This document shows positions 8,144 through 15,908 of a DNA stretch of 64,000 nucleotides, piece after piece. The stretch lies in assembly GCA_963712825.1 (NCBI GenBank), contig CAVQJP010000016.1, positions 434,001 through 498,000 on the forward strand, written 5' to 3'. The notes below the pieces were generated by a model. It was given only the letters and a program-made list of their open reading frames with translations, was not told where the DNA came from and did not search any database. The DNA comes from AP-15 sp963712825. Lineage in GTDB: Bacteria; Pseudomonadota; Alphaproteobacteria; ATCC43930; CGMCC-115725. The position numbers and the translations under genes are program-made. Within the stretch, counting starts at the first letter, position 1; the number at the start of each line of letters is the position of its first letter.

Positions 8144-9004
8144 TCAATCGGGGAGGGCAGAAACCAGGTACAGTGTCTGCAGGGTCCGGCTCGGCTTGGT
8201 CTTGTCGCCAAAGGTGCGGGTAAAGATCCCGGCGATTTGCCCCGAGCGGTAGACCGTGCTCAGCGCCCGGTCGACGGCGAGGCGGAAATCCTCGTCGCCG
8301 TGCGGCAGCGCCAACGCATAGGGCTCGACGGTCAGGTAATTGTCGGCGAGCAGTAGTTTGCCGGGCGCGCTGCTTTCCGCCGCGAGAAACATCAAAATCC
8401 CGCGGTCGGCGAAGTAGGCCGACACCTTGCCGTCGTCGAGCATCGCCAGCCCCTCGTCATGGGTTTGGGCGGGGACAATCTCAGCGGCGATGCCGGCGTC
8501 CTTCAGCGAGGCGCGCAGCTCGTCCTCGGTGGTGGTTCCGGCGAGCACCCCGATCTTGCGGCCGGCGAGCCCGCTCAGCGTCTTTGGCCCGTCGTTGCGG
8601 ATCAAGAGGCCGGCGCCGTCGACAAAGGTCGGGATCGAGAAATCGACCTGCTCGCGCCGTGACAATGTCTGCGTCGTCGGCTCGCACAAGAGGTCCGCCT
8701 TGCCCTGGGTGATCGCGTCGAACCGGTCGGCGGCGGTGACTTTGACATAGTCGATTTTCAACGACGGGAGCTTTAATTGCCGCGCCAGATTTTTCGCCAC
8801 CGCCCGGCACAAATCGACCATAAAGCCGGCGGGCTCGGCGGTTTTTCCCTTGTAGGAAAAAGGCGGTGCGTCGTCGCGATAGGCGATGCGGATCGTCTGG
8901 TCGTGACGGATCCGGTCGAGCGTGCCGGCCGCGGCCGCCCCGCCTGCCAGCACCAGCGCCGCCAGCAGCGCAGCACAAAACCTGCCCCCCGCGAGTATCG
9001 GCAT
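8144..9004 (-). CDS. Periplasmic amino-acid-type solute-binding protein (SBP family 3)
   Basis: 286 residues. A signal peptide (CAALLAALVLAGGAAAAG) precedes TLDRIRHDQTIRIAYRDDAPPFSY, the standard entry to family 3 solute-binding proteins. KADLLCEPTTQT and GRKIGVLAGTTTEDEL mark the two lobes. The ATG at 9004 has an excellent GAGGGAG site; the frame extends 27 codons upstream without one. No permease or ATPase gene is adjacent, so it is an orphan receptor or serves a transporter encoded elsewhere. It is also slightly short of the hinge region that confers substrate prediction. Confidence 0.85.
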   Translation of the reverse strand: MPILAGGRFCAALLAALVLAGGAAAAGTLDRIRHDQTIRIAYRDDAPPFSYKGKTAEPAGFMVDLCRAVAKNLARQLKLPSLKIDYVKVTAADRFDAITQGKADLLCEPTTQTLSRREQVDFSIPTFVDGAGLLIRNDGPKTLSGLAGRKIGVLAGTTTEDELRASLKDAGIAAEIVPAQTHDEGLAMLDDGKVSAYFADRGILMFLAAESSAPGKLLLADNYLTVEPYALALPHGDEDFRLAVDRALSTVYRSGQIAGIFTRTFGDKTKPSRTLQTLYLVSALPD

Positions 9005-9250
9005 GATCCGTCTCCCTCGTCGGCGCGCATCCCGCCACGGCGCCTGTCGCGCCGGTTTTATCAGGCCGAGATCAGGTGTCGGCAACCCCCTTTTAGCGCG
9101 ACCGCGCTGCGCCCCGGAGCGCTGCTCGCGAGGCCACGATCAGACGAGGCCGAGCACGGTCCTCGCCGCTCGCCCCACAGCATCTCTGGACCCCCGCGTG
9201 AGCGGGGCTACGAGGAAAGGTGCGGAAGTTGGATAACGCTCTCTTAGAGC

Positions 9251-9508
9251 ATGACCCGAAAAGGATTCTGTATGGGTCAGACAGTAGGCCGTCATTCCCG
9301 CGAAAGCGGGAACCCAGGGGCAAAGGTTGAGGCGCTCGCCCCATGCTCCAGGCCAGAGCCTGCCCCCCTGTTCGGGCCAGGGGCAAGCTCTGGCTCGTAC
9401 AGGGGACAAGCCCTGGGCCCCGCTTTCCCCACGGGACAAGCCCGTGGGCTGAAGGCGCACGGGGCGACGGTAAGCTTTTACAATCGTCCGTGTCGTTTCG
9501 GGTCAGAC
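9251..9508. mobile_element. MITE/REPIN-like element, long copy
   Basis: This 258-base element has perfect 10-base terminal inverted repeats: TGACCCGAAA at 9252-9261 and TTTCGGGTCA at 9496-9505. The left end continues AGGATTCTGTATGGGTCAGACAG and so can itself fold as a hairpin (TGACCC/GGGTCA). The interior has CCCGCGAAAGCGGG and two further G/C-rich inverted repeats (GGGCCAGGGGCAAGC with GCTCTGGC, and ACGGGACAAGCCCGT). There is no transposase. It shares both ends with 3734-3908. Together with flanking sequence it accounts for most of the 575-base gene-free stretch 9005-9579; the remainder holds another short palindrome near 9190 (CCCCCGCGTGAGCGGGG). Confidence 0.65.
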
Positions 9509-9579
9509 ACTGAGCGGTCAAGGTCAACGGGATCGCGCCCACGCGCGCCCCTCGCCCACTCAGCCCGAAATGAGCCGCG

Positions 9580-10269
9580 TCACCCGCCGAATTTCCCGAA
9601 ATCCTCGCCGGAATGGGCCGAACGGGGGTAGTTGTGGGCGCGGGCGGACCGGTCGGCGGTGGCGTTGAGGCGGTCAAGCACGATCGTCGTGCGCGCCGCG
9701 ACCTTCATCAGATCCGCGGCGGCTTGCCGCAACCGCTCGCACACCGGCTGCGACCCTTCGGCCAATGCCGCGTCGAAGCTCGAGCGAAACGTCTCGATCG
9801 CCGCCTCGGCGCGCAGGTGCAGCTGGCTGTCGAGGCCGGGAAGCGCCGTGGCGGGTGACGCTGCAGGCTCGCTCGGCGGAGCGGCACGATCGCGAAAGCC
9901 CGCCGCCACCGACAGTGGTGTCGCGGCGGCGGCGCGCTCGACGCTCGGAGCATGCAACAGGATCGACGAGGCGTCGGGGGCGTTCGCGCGCGCCAAAATC
10001 GGGCCGCACGTTCGTTCGACAAGCCGGGCTTGCGGCCTCGGCGCCGGCTCAGGCGGGTTGACCTTGATCAATTGGCTCTCGGTTGCGGTTGCCGGTTGCG
10101 GCGGCGTCGGTTGAACTGCGAGCGTCGCCGGCCGCTGGCGGTTGCGTTTAAGAATGTAATGAATCGCGGGCGGAGTACAGCCGAAGCTCCGCGCAATACT
10201 GCTGATCGACTCGCCGTTTTGATAGCGTGCCGCAATGGCGGTCCATGCGCCCTGCGGAATTTTTGCCAT
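9580..10269 (-). CDS. Helix-turn-helix protein of alphaproteobacterial type, unknown role
   Basis: 229 residues. The first 45 form a resolvase/Hin-type helix-turn-helix: AWTAIAARYQNGESISSIA (8-26) followed by FGCTPPAIHYILKRN. Residues 50-150 are Pro/Ala-rich and probably disordered. The last 80 form a predicted amphipathic helix (LHLRAEAAIETFRSSFD, then LMKVAARTTIVLDRLN) that may mediate oligomerisation. Similar N-termini (MAKIP-GAW) recur in this bacterial group. The start is ATG 10269, with GAGGAG upstream. It is probably a DNA-binding regulator; the targets are unknown. Confidence 0.65.
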   Translation of the reverse strand: MAKIPQGAWTAIAARYQNGESISSIARSFGCTPPAIHYILKRNRQRPATLAVQPTPPQPATATESQLIKVNPPEPAPRPQARLVERTCGPILARANAPDASSILLHAPSVERAAAATPLSVAAGFRDRAAPPSEPAASPATALPGLDSQLHLRAEAAIETFRSSFDAALAEGSQPVCERLRQAAADLMKVAARTTIVLDRLNATADRSARAHNYPRSAHSGEDFGKFGG

Positions 10270-10696
10270 TACCTGCTCCTCGGCCCAAACACGTGGGCGC
10301 CGGTTGCGTGCCGGGCTGCTTATCGCTCGGCTCCGGCGCACGCACGCATAAAGTCGCGACCTGATGATGAGCCGAAAGCTGCCCTATCGCCGCAACATAG
10401 GGACCGAGTTAACCATTTCAAGATCGTCGTTTACAACGCAGGACAAGCGCCGACTTGGCGCCGCCAACGCACTCAAGTCGCGATCATGGAAAGCGCAAGT
10501 CTTGTCGCCTGCAGCTGGAATGCCCCACAGTAAATCGCGGTCTCGGAAATTGACGCCCCGGCGCCGGCCGGGCCGCCGCGACACGATCGCACAGCCGTCG
10601 CCGCCATGGGCCGCGCCGGCGAATTCCTGTCGAGAGGTGCTGCACTTTGCCCTAACCTGTCGTCGAATGCCCACCAGAAAGCCATGGGAGCTGCCG
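10270..10696. other. Divergent intergenic region, no gene seen
   Basis: This 427-base stretch separates the leftward HTH gene from the rightward alpha/beta-barrel gene. No open frame in it has both a ribosome site and protein-like composition. It must contain the promoters of both flanking units, but no clear -35/-10 pair could be picked out. A slightly less GC-rich segment at 10395-10450 is the most likely promoter area. Confidence 0.4.
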
Positions 10697-11005
10697 ATGA
10701 CCTACGTCTATGTCGTGCAAATGGACATCCCGGCCGAGCTCGAAGCCGAATTCAACCGCATCTACGACGAAGACCACGTGCCGACGATCCTCAAGGTGCC
10801 CGGTATCCGCTCGTGCCGGCGCTATCGCCTCGAGCATTCGACAATCCCGACCATGCCGCGCTATCTGGCGGTCTACGAATGCGACAATGCCGAGGTGATC
10901 AACAGCCCGGCCTGGAACGAGGCCTCCGACCGCGGCGAATGGAAACCCAAGATCCGCCCGCACACCACCAACCGCCAGCATTCGGTCTTTCACGAGATCG
11001 CGTAA
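10697..11005 (+). CDS. Dimeric alpha/beta-barrel family protein, copy 1
   Basis: 102 residues beginning MTYVYVVQMDIPAELEAEFN. The pattern is a beta strand, a helix ending NRIYDEDHVPTILKVPGI, a strand with CRRYRLE, then YLAVYE, then WNEASDRGEWKPKIRP. This is the ferredoxin-like fold of EthD/DabB-type dimeric alpha/beta barrels. It aligns without gaps to the next gene, with about 58 percent identity counted by eye. The ATG has GGGAG seven bases upstream. It heads a three-gene cluster of proteins with the same fold and size. The reaction is unknown. Confidence 0.75.
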   Translation: MTYVYVVQMDIPAELEAEFNRIYDEDHVPTILKVPGIRSCRRYRLEHSTIPTMPRYLAVYECDNAEVINSPAWNEASDRGEWKPKIRPHTTNRQHSVFHEIA

Positions 11006-11053
11006 GTCTTGCGCAACGAACAGCCGGCTTAACACCAGCGGGGAGATCGCGCG

Positions 11054-11362
11054 ATGACTCATCTTTTTATGGTTCAGCTCGACATTCCAGCCGAGCACGA
11101 AGCCGAATTCAACCGCGTTTACGACACCGAGCATTTTCCGATGCTGTCGAAAGTGCCGGGCGTGCGCGGCGGCGGACGCTATCGGCTGGAGCAATCGACG
11201 GTTCCCGGAATGCAGCGCTATCTGACGATCTACGAGATCGACTCGCCGGAGGTGCTCAAGAGCGAGGCCTGGGAAAAGGCCGGCGCCTTTGGCGACTGGG
11301 CGACCAAAATCCGCCCGTTATGCACCGCCCGCCACCACAGCGTCTTCGAACGCATCGCCTGA
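11054..11362 (+). CDS. Dimeric alpha/beta-barrel family protein, copy 2
   Basis: 102 residues, a tandem paralogue of the preceding gene. Conserved elements are DIPAE-EAEFNR-YD (10-24), RYRLE-ST-P (42-51), the strand Y-TIYE and W-TKIRP near the end, with HSVF-RIA at the C-terminus. It has a GGGGAG ribosome site and starts at ATG 11054, 48 bases after copy 1. Duplication followed by divergence suggests that the two act as a hetero-oligomer or on related substrates. Confidence 0.75.
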   Translation: MTHLFMVQLDIPAEHEAEFNRVYDTEHFPMLSKVPGVRGGGRYRLEQSTVPGMQRYLTIYEIDSPEVLKSEAWEKAGAFGDWATKIRPLCTARHHSVFERIA

Positions 11363-11375
11363 ACGGAGCATCATG

Positions 11376-11684
11376 ATGATCCACGTCGTCGCCGTCATCA
11401 CCGCCAAGCGCGGCATGCGCGAGCAGATCCTGGACGCGTTTCGCGCCAACATGCCGGCTGTCCACGCCGAACAGGGCTGCATCGAATACGGCCCCGCGGT
11501 CGATGCCGAGGGTGCCGGCGGCATCCAGACCAAGTTCGGTCCCGACACCTTTGTCGTGCTCGAGAAATGGGAAAGCCTCGACGCGCTGAAGGCGCATGGC
11601 GCCTCGGCGCACATGGCCGCGTATGCCGCCAAGACCCGCGAGATGATCGCCAGCCGCGTCATCCATGTGCTGCAACCGGCTTGA
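11376..11684 (+). CDS. Putative antibiotic biosynthesis (ABM/YgiN-like) monooxygenase
   Basis: 102 residues: MIHVVAVITAKRGMREQILDAF, then EQGCIEYGPAVD, then TFVVLEKWESLDALKAH. This is the ABM domain (YgiN, ActVA-Orf6 type), a cofactor-free monooxygenase or quinol oxidase fold that dimerises. The frame starts ATG ATG at 11373 and 11376. The GGAG at 11365-11368 is better spaced for 11376, and the family usually starts MIHV or similar. It follows copy 2 by 13 bases, so the three are probably one operon. Confidence 0.8.
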   Translation: MIHVVAVITAKRGMREQILDAFRANMPAVHAEQGCIEYGPAVDAEGAGGIQTKFGPDTFVVLEKWESLDALKAHGASAHMAAYAAKTREMIASRVIHVLQPA

Positions 11685-11965
11685 ACCGGGGCTGGCGCAC
11701 CGCGTCGTCTATTTTTTTGCGGGCCCGCTCGCTGGCTTCGGGTCGGTTCCTCGACCGCCACAGCTGAGACGCTGCCCAGCCGGCGTATCGGATTTGCCAG
11801 AACACCTAGTCCAGCCAGCTTATCCCCGCTCTGCAAAATTGTTGGCGGTGAATGTGGAGCATATCGGGGATAGGCCGTTCTCCGCAATTGACCAAGGGCG
11901 AAAACCGGACTGAGATGGCCTCCGCCCTTTAGGAGAAGGCAGATCGGTAGGAGACGCACCGACCG

Positions 11966-12772
11966 ATGCCATCGAAGCAAATTACGTTACAGGCTGTAGA
12001 ACAACTTAGGCAACTGAGGCCAAAACGGCGCCGTTTTTCGGATAATCCCGTTGTACGTGAGAGGGAAGATCGAATGTGCGTCGTAAGTGCCCAGTTTTCG
12101 TCCGTGGGGCGTCTTTTACGAAATGATGCCAAGCTTTGGCTAAGCAATGGGCCGTATGGCTCTTATGGATATTTTTCCGACGATAGCGAAATTGAAAGAG
12201 CCTTTGCATGGCAGGAAAAGCACCAAAATTTTATTTTCCTCCGTGATTTGCTGGATTGTTCTGTGGCTCTTGATTATAATTTTGCGGAGAGAGGCAGATA
12301 TACGGATCTAGGGCTTGCGGAATACAATGCGAAGAATGCTGGCCACGGGCCATCCATCAACACGTTGGTCAGGGCATGCGTTCGAGCGATTGCGACGATT
12401 AGTTCCTATAAAAACTCTGATGCCATTTGCGCCGTCCCGCCATCGCTAGACAAGGCATGGGATCTGCCTACGGAGATAGCCCGGCTCGTTTCGGAGAAGA
12501 CCGGGAAACCGGATATTTCGGACTGTGCACAATTCTGGGCGGTTAAGAAAAGTATCAAGACCAGCTCGTTGGAGGAAAAGTGGGCTGCATTAAATGCAGG
12601 TCAACTCGTCGTCGATAAAAGCGTGGCGGGAAAGAAAGTGATACTTATTGACGACAAATACCAATCTGGCACCACTGCTCAATTTATAGCTTCTAAATTA
12701 TATGAATCTGGCGTGGAAGAAGTCAATGGACTCTTCTGCATCAAGACTTGGCGGGACACAGACAATCAATGA
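11966..12772 (+). CDS. Phosphoribosyltransferase-like protein, candidate ShosT-type toxin
   Basis: 268 residues. The C-terminal half resembles ComF-type phosphoribosyltransferases. A strand ends CAVPPS (155-160). The PRPP loop is KKVILIDDKYQSGTTAQ (223-239), with the paired aspartates at 229-230 and SGTT in place of the usual TTGxT. The N-terminal 140 residues match nothing I recognise. Base composition and codon use are clearly less GC-rich than neighbouring genes, a sign of transfer. It overlaps the following DprA-like gene by ATGA. A PRTase-domain toxin with a DprA-like antitoxin is the make-up of the ShosTA anti-phage system, so that is the leading hypothesis. A competence-related ComF role is the alternative. 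The ATG has TAGGAG about 11 bases upstream. Confidence 0.75.
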   Translation: MPSKQITLQAVEQLRQLRPKRRRFSDNPVVREREDRMCVVSAQFSSVGRLLRNDAKLWLSNGPYGSYGYFSDDSEIERAFAWQEKHQNFIFLRDLLDCSVALDYNFAERGRYTDLGLAEYNAKNAGHGPSINTLVRACVRAIATISSYKNSDAICAVPPSLDKAWDLPTEIARLVSEKTGKPDISDCAQFWAVKKSIKTSSLEEKWAALNAGQLVVDKSVAGKKVILIDDKYQSGTTAQFIASKLYESGVEEVNGLFCIKTWRDTDNQ

Positions 12773-13479
12773 ATACGATCGACGCGAAGCATCTAACACC
12801 CAGTGACCCGGAATATCCGGAATCCGCCCGCACTGCGTTTGGGGGATTGTTGCCTCCCGAGATTTGGTATATCGGCAATATCGAGATCATTAACACGAAA
12901 ATTGTTGGCTTCTGCGGATCACGAAAAGCCAGCGAATACGGTCTTCAAATAGCTGCAGATTGCGCGTCACAATTAGCCGCAGCCGGCGTGACAGTAGTCT
13001 CAGGATATGCATCTGGCGTGGATATGGCGTCGCATGAAGCTGCTCTAGCGGTTGGGGGACAGACAATCATCATCCTCCCTGAAGGGATTGACCGATTTCG
13101 CATAAAAAAAAGCATAGCGCCGGTCTGGGATTGGCAACGCGTGCTCGTCATCAGCCACTTCCCGAGGAATGCCATTTGGCGCACTCATCGAGCAATGGAT
13201 CGTAACAAGGTCATCGTAGCGCTTAGCCGCGCGGTCATCGTGTTGGAGGCACGGGAGACGGGCGGTACGCTCAACGCAGGTTATGTCACCCTGCGCATGA
13301 ACAAGCCCCTATTCGTGGCGCTGTATGACGACATGAATGGATCGAGAGAGGGAAATCAGCGCTTAATCACTGAGGGCGGCCTTCCTCTAAAGCGCAACCG
13401 TTCGACCAATCATGCCCAACTCAAAGATGTCTTTGACGTGTTAGGCGTATCGTCAGGTGCCGAACGGCACCGAGCGTGA
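12769..13479 (+). CDS. DprA/Smf-like SLOG-fold protein, candidate ShosA-type antitoxin
   Basis: 236 residues with DprA Rossmann-core motifs: IVGFCGSRKASEYG (45-58), VVSGYASGVDMASHEAAL (76-93), an ETGGTLNAGYVTLRMNKPLF segment (163-182) and GNQRLI (195-200). Housekeeping DprA is longer and usually has an N-terminal SAM-like and a C-terminal winged-helix domain. Both appear absent or reduced here, which argues for a specialised member. The chosen start is ATG 12769, which overlaps the upstream stop as ATGA and implies translational coupling. Composition is AT-rich like its partner. Either an antitoxin of a ShosTA-like pair or another nucleic-acid or nucleotide sensor. Confidence 0.8.
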   Translation: MNTIDAKHLTPSDPEYPESARTAFGGLLPPEIWYIGNIEIINTKIVGFCGSRKASEYGLQIAADCASQLAAAGVTVVSGYASGVDMASHEAALAVGGQTIIILPEGIDRFRIKKSIAPVWDWQRVLVISHFPRNAIWRTHRAMDRNKVIVALSRAVIVLEARETGGTLNAGYVTLRMNKPLFVALYDDMNGSREGNQRLITEGGLPLKRNRSTNHAQLKDVFDVLGVSSGAERHRA

Positions 13480-13540
13480 GCCCGGCAACCGTCCCGGCAT
13501 CGCCTTGACAAAGCTCAGCAGCCCTCGCCATGCTTGCCCA

Positions 13541-13765
13541 ATGCGTCGCTTTCTATTTCTTGCGATTGCGTGGGGAGCGGTTCTCGTCGGTTGCGCCGGC
13601 CCCGCCCCGCCTCCGCCGGCGACCGCCGCCAACGCCCGGTCGCCCGGCGCCGACTGCAGCGCCTGCCTCCTGGAAAACCCCGGCGATGTCAGGCCCTGCG
13701 TCGCGATCTGCCACCGGCCGGAAAGCGATCTCGGCGGCGCCAATGCCGGCGGGGTCATCCGCTGA
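13541..13765 (+). CDS. Small cysteine-containing lipoprotein
   Basis: 74 residues: MRRFLFLAIAWGAVLVGCAG is a lipoprotein signal with a lipobox ending at Cys18. A Pro/Ala linker and a short domain with four cysteines follow (CSACLLENPGDVRPC, then AICHRP). The cysteine spacing could bind metal or form two disulfides. There is no strong ribosome site, and an in-frame upstream start exists at 13457. Function unknown. It lies between the AT-rich cassette and the TPP-enzyme gene. Confidence 0.5.
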   Translation: MRRFLFLAIAWGAVLVGCAGPAPPPPATAANARSPGADCSACLLENPGDVRPCVAICHRPESDLGGANAGGVIR

Positions 13766-13883
13766 GGCGGCCCGTCCGAGCGACAATCCGCAGCGTTTTC
13801 GGGTGCCGGGCGAAGCACCCGCTCGGCGCAATGCCCCTATCAATTCCGTCAGCATCAATTCTACCAATTGGGAGGAACGAGCG

Positions 13884-15533
13884 ATGCAGGTGATGCAGGT
13901 CATAGCCGAGATACTGAAGCGCGAAGGGGTGGAGACTCTGTTCTGCTTTCCGACGACGCCGATCATCGAGGCCGCCGCCGCGGTCGGCATCCGGCCGGTG
14001 ATCTGCCGCCAGGAGCGGGTCGGGGTCCACATGGCCGACGGCTTCGCGCGCGTCGCCAACGGCCGCCCGCCCGGCGTCTTTGCGATGCAGTACGGGCCGG
14101 GTGCGGAGAACGCCTTTGCCGGCGTCGCCACCGCTTTTTCGGATTCGACCCCGGTCGTCTTTCTGCCGCTCGGCCATCCGCGCGAGACGGCGCAACTCTT
14201 CCCGATGTTCAAATCGTCGCGCACCTATGCCTCGATCACGAAGTCGGTCGAGGAGGTGCAGCTGCCGCACGAGATCGGCAACATCATGCGGCGCGCCTTC
14301 TCCCAGGTGAAGAACGGGCGCTCGGGGCCGGTCATGGTCGAGGTGCCGGCCGATGTCACCGGCATCGAGGTCGATGTCGACCCGAGCCGGCACCGCCCGG
14401 TGCGCGCGACCCGCTCGGCCGGCGACGAGCGCGACATCGACGAAGCCGCCAAGATGCTGCTCGAAGCGTCCTGTCCGATGATCCTCGCCGGCCAGGGCAT
14501 CTTTTACGCCGAGGCGACCGACGAGCTGCGCCAGCTCGCCGAATTGCTGCAGGCGCCGGTCATGACGACGTTTGACGGCAAGAGCGCCTTTCCCGAGGAC
14601 CACGCGCTCGCGCTCGGGTCGGGCGGCGGCACCTTTACCGGACCCGGCCGCCACATCCTGCACAAATCGGATCTGGTGCTCGGTGTCGGCTGCAGCTTTA
14701 CCCGCCACGGCATCGCCACCCCGGCATTCCCGCCCGGCAAAAAGTACATCCACGCGACCAACGACACCCGCGACCTGCACAAGGCCTTTGCCGCCGATCT
14801 CGGGATTCTCGGCGACGCCAAGCTCGTCCTTGCCCAATTGACCGAGGCGGTGAAGGACCGGCTCGCCGGCAAGGCGCGGTCGAGCGACATCGCGCACGAG
14901 ATTGCGGGGAAGCGCGAGGAGTGGCTCGCCCGCTGGCACGCCAAGCTGCATTCAAACGAGCATCCGATCAACCCGTACCGGGTGATCTCCGAGTTCATGC
15001 GCGTCATTGACCCGGCCGATGCGATCGTGACCCACGATTCGGGCAGCCCGCGCGAGCAGCTCAACCCGTTCTACCGGGCGAGCCGGCCGCGCGGCTATCT
15101 CGGCTGGGGCAAGTCGCACCAGCTCGGCACCGGGCTCGGCCTCGTGATCGGCGCCAAGGTCGCCGCCCCCGACAAGTTCTGCGTCAACTTCATGGGCGAC
15201 GCCGCCTTTGGCATGACCGGGCTCGATTTCGAGACCGCGGCGCGCTGCGGCATCCCGATCACGACGATCGTGTTGAACAATTCGTCGATGGCGATCGAGA
15301 CCCACGCGATGCAGTTGTCGCACGACCGCTACCGCGCCCGCGACCTCGGCGGCAATTACGCCAACATAGCCCGCGACCTCGGCGGCTGGAGCGAGCGGGT
15401 CGACGACCCGGGGCAGATCGGCGACGCGATCCTGCGGGCCCGGCGTCAGAACGACGAGGGCCATGCCGCTTTGCTGGAATTCGTCACCAGCCAGGAGCAG
15501 GGCTTTTCGCACCGCCGCGGCGGCGCCGAATAA
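13884..15533 (+). CDS. Thiamine-diphosphate-dependent enzyme of the acetolactate-synthase family
   Basis: 549 residues in the three-domain layout of TPP enzymes. The Pyr domain has catalytic Glu44 in CRQERVGVHMADGFAR. The central domain runs to about residue 330. The PP domain binds Mg-TPP through GDAAFGMTGLDFE (438-450) and NNSS (465-468). The family includes acetolactate synthase, benzoylformate decarboxylase and oxalyl-CoA decarboxylase. Absence of a small regulatory subunit gene nearby argues against biosynthetic IlvB. GGAGGA precedes the ATG. The exact 2-oxo-acid substrate is not predictable. Confidence 0.88.
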   Translation: MQVMQVIAEILKREGVETLFCFPTTPIIEAAAAVGIRPVICRQERVGVHMADGFARVANGRPPGVFAMQYGPGAENAFAGVATAFSDSTPVVFLPLGHPRETAQLFPMFKSSRTYASITKSVEEVQLPHEIGNIMRRAFSQVKNGRSGPVMVEVPADVTGIEVDVDPSRHRPVRATRSAGDERDIDEAAKMLLEASCPMILAGQGIFYAEATDELRQLAELLQAPVMTTFDGKSAFPEDHALALGSGGGTFTGPGRHILHKSDLVLGVGCSFTRHGIATPAFPPGKKYIHATNDTRDLHKAFAADLGILGDAKLVLAQLTEAVKDRLAGKARSSDIAHEIAGKREEWLARWHAKLHSNEHPINPYRVISEFMRVIDPADAIVTHDSGSPREQLNPFYRASRPRGYLGWGKSHQLGTGLGLVIGAKVAAPDKFCVNFMGDAAFGMTGLDFETAARCGIPITTIVLNNSSMAIETHAMQLSHDRYRARDLGGNYANIARDLGGWSERVDDPGQIGDAILRARRQNDEGHAALLEFVTSQEQGFSHRRGGAE

Positions 15534-15570
15534 TCGGGCGGGACAGCTCCTCGCCGGGGACGATGAAATA

Positions 15571-15798
15571 ATGCCGATCATGTTGTCGAAGACCTACGAC
15601 GCGCTGATCAGCGCCGGCGCACCCGAAGACAAGGCGAGGGACGCGGCCGAAGAACTGGCCGACTACGAAAGCAGGCTTGCTTCGATCGACAATCGGCTGG
15701 CGGCGGTCGAAGGCAAGCTCACGGTGATGATATGGGCGATCGGCGTCAACGCGGCAGCCACGATCGCGATATTGGGCGTGCTGCTGCGCCACGCTTGA
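15571..15798 (+). CDS. Small coiled-coil protein with one C-terminal membrane segment
   Basis: 75 residues. MLSKTYDALISAGAPEDKARDAAEELADYE is followed by heptad-like SRLASIDNRLAAVEGKL and one membrane span, IWAIGVNAAATIAILGVLL. The layout is the same as the proteins at 19146 and 33018, which resemble the DUF1640/CCDC90-like small tail-anchored coiled-coil proteins common in Alphaproteobacteria. The start at ATG 15571 (or MLS four codons in) follows a GGGGA. Role unknown. Confidence 0.6.
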   Translation: MPIMLSKTYDALISAGAPEDKARDAAEELADYESRLASIDNRLAAVEGKLTVMIWAIGVNAAATIAILGVLLRHA

Positions 15799-15908
15799 AT
15801 GCGCGTGACCGTCGGCGAGATCAGTCCGGCGACGCGGCTGTTTACGACTTGCGTCAAGGTCTAGATCGGCGGCGCGTAAGCCGATCGGGCGGACAACGGA
15901 GGAGGGTG

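Noticed and set aside
9093..9677. Minus-strand frame across the palindromic element
   Set aside because: It translates the inverted repeats and low-complexity spacers; it has no start signal or recognisable domain.
12769..13479. DprA-like gene considered as the genome's housekeeping dprA
   Set aside because: Too short for full-length DprA, AT-rich, and coupled to a PRTase-like gene instead of a topA or trmFO type neighbour.
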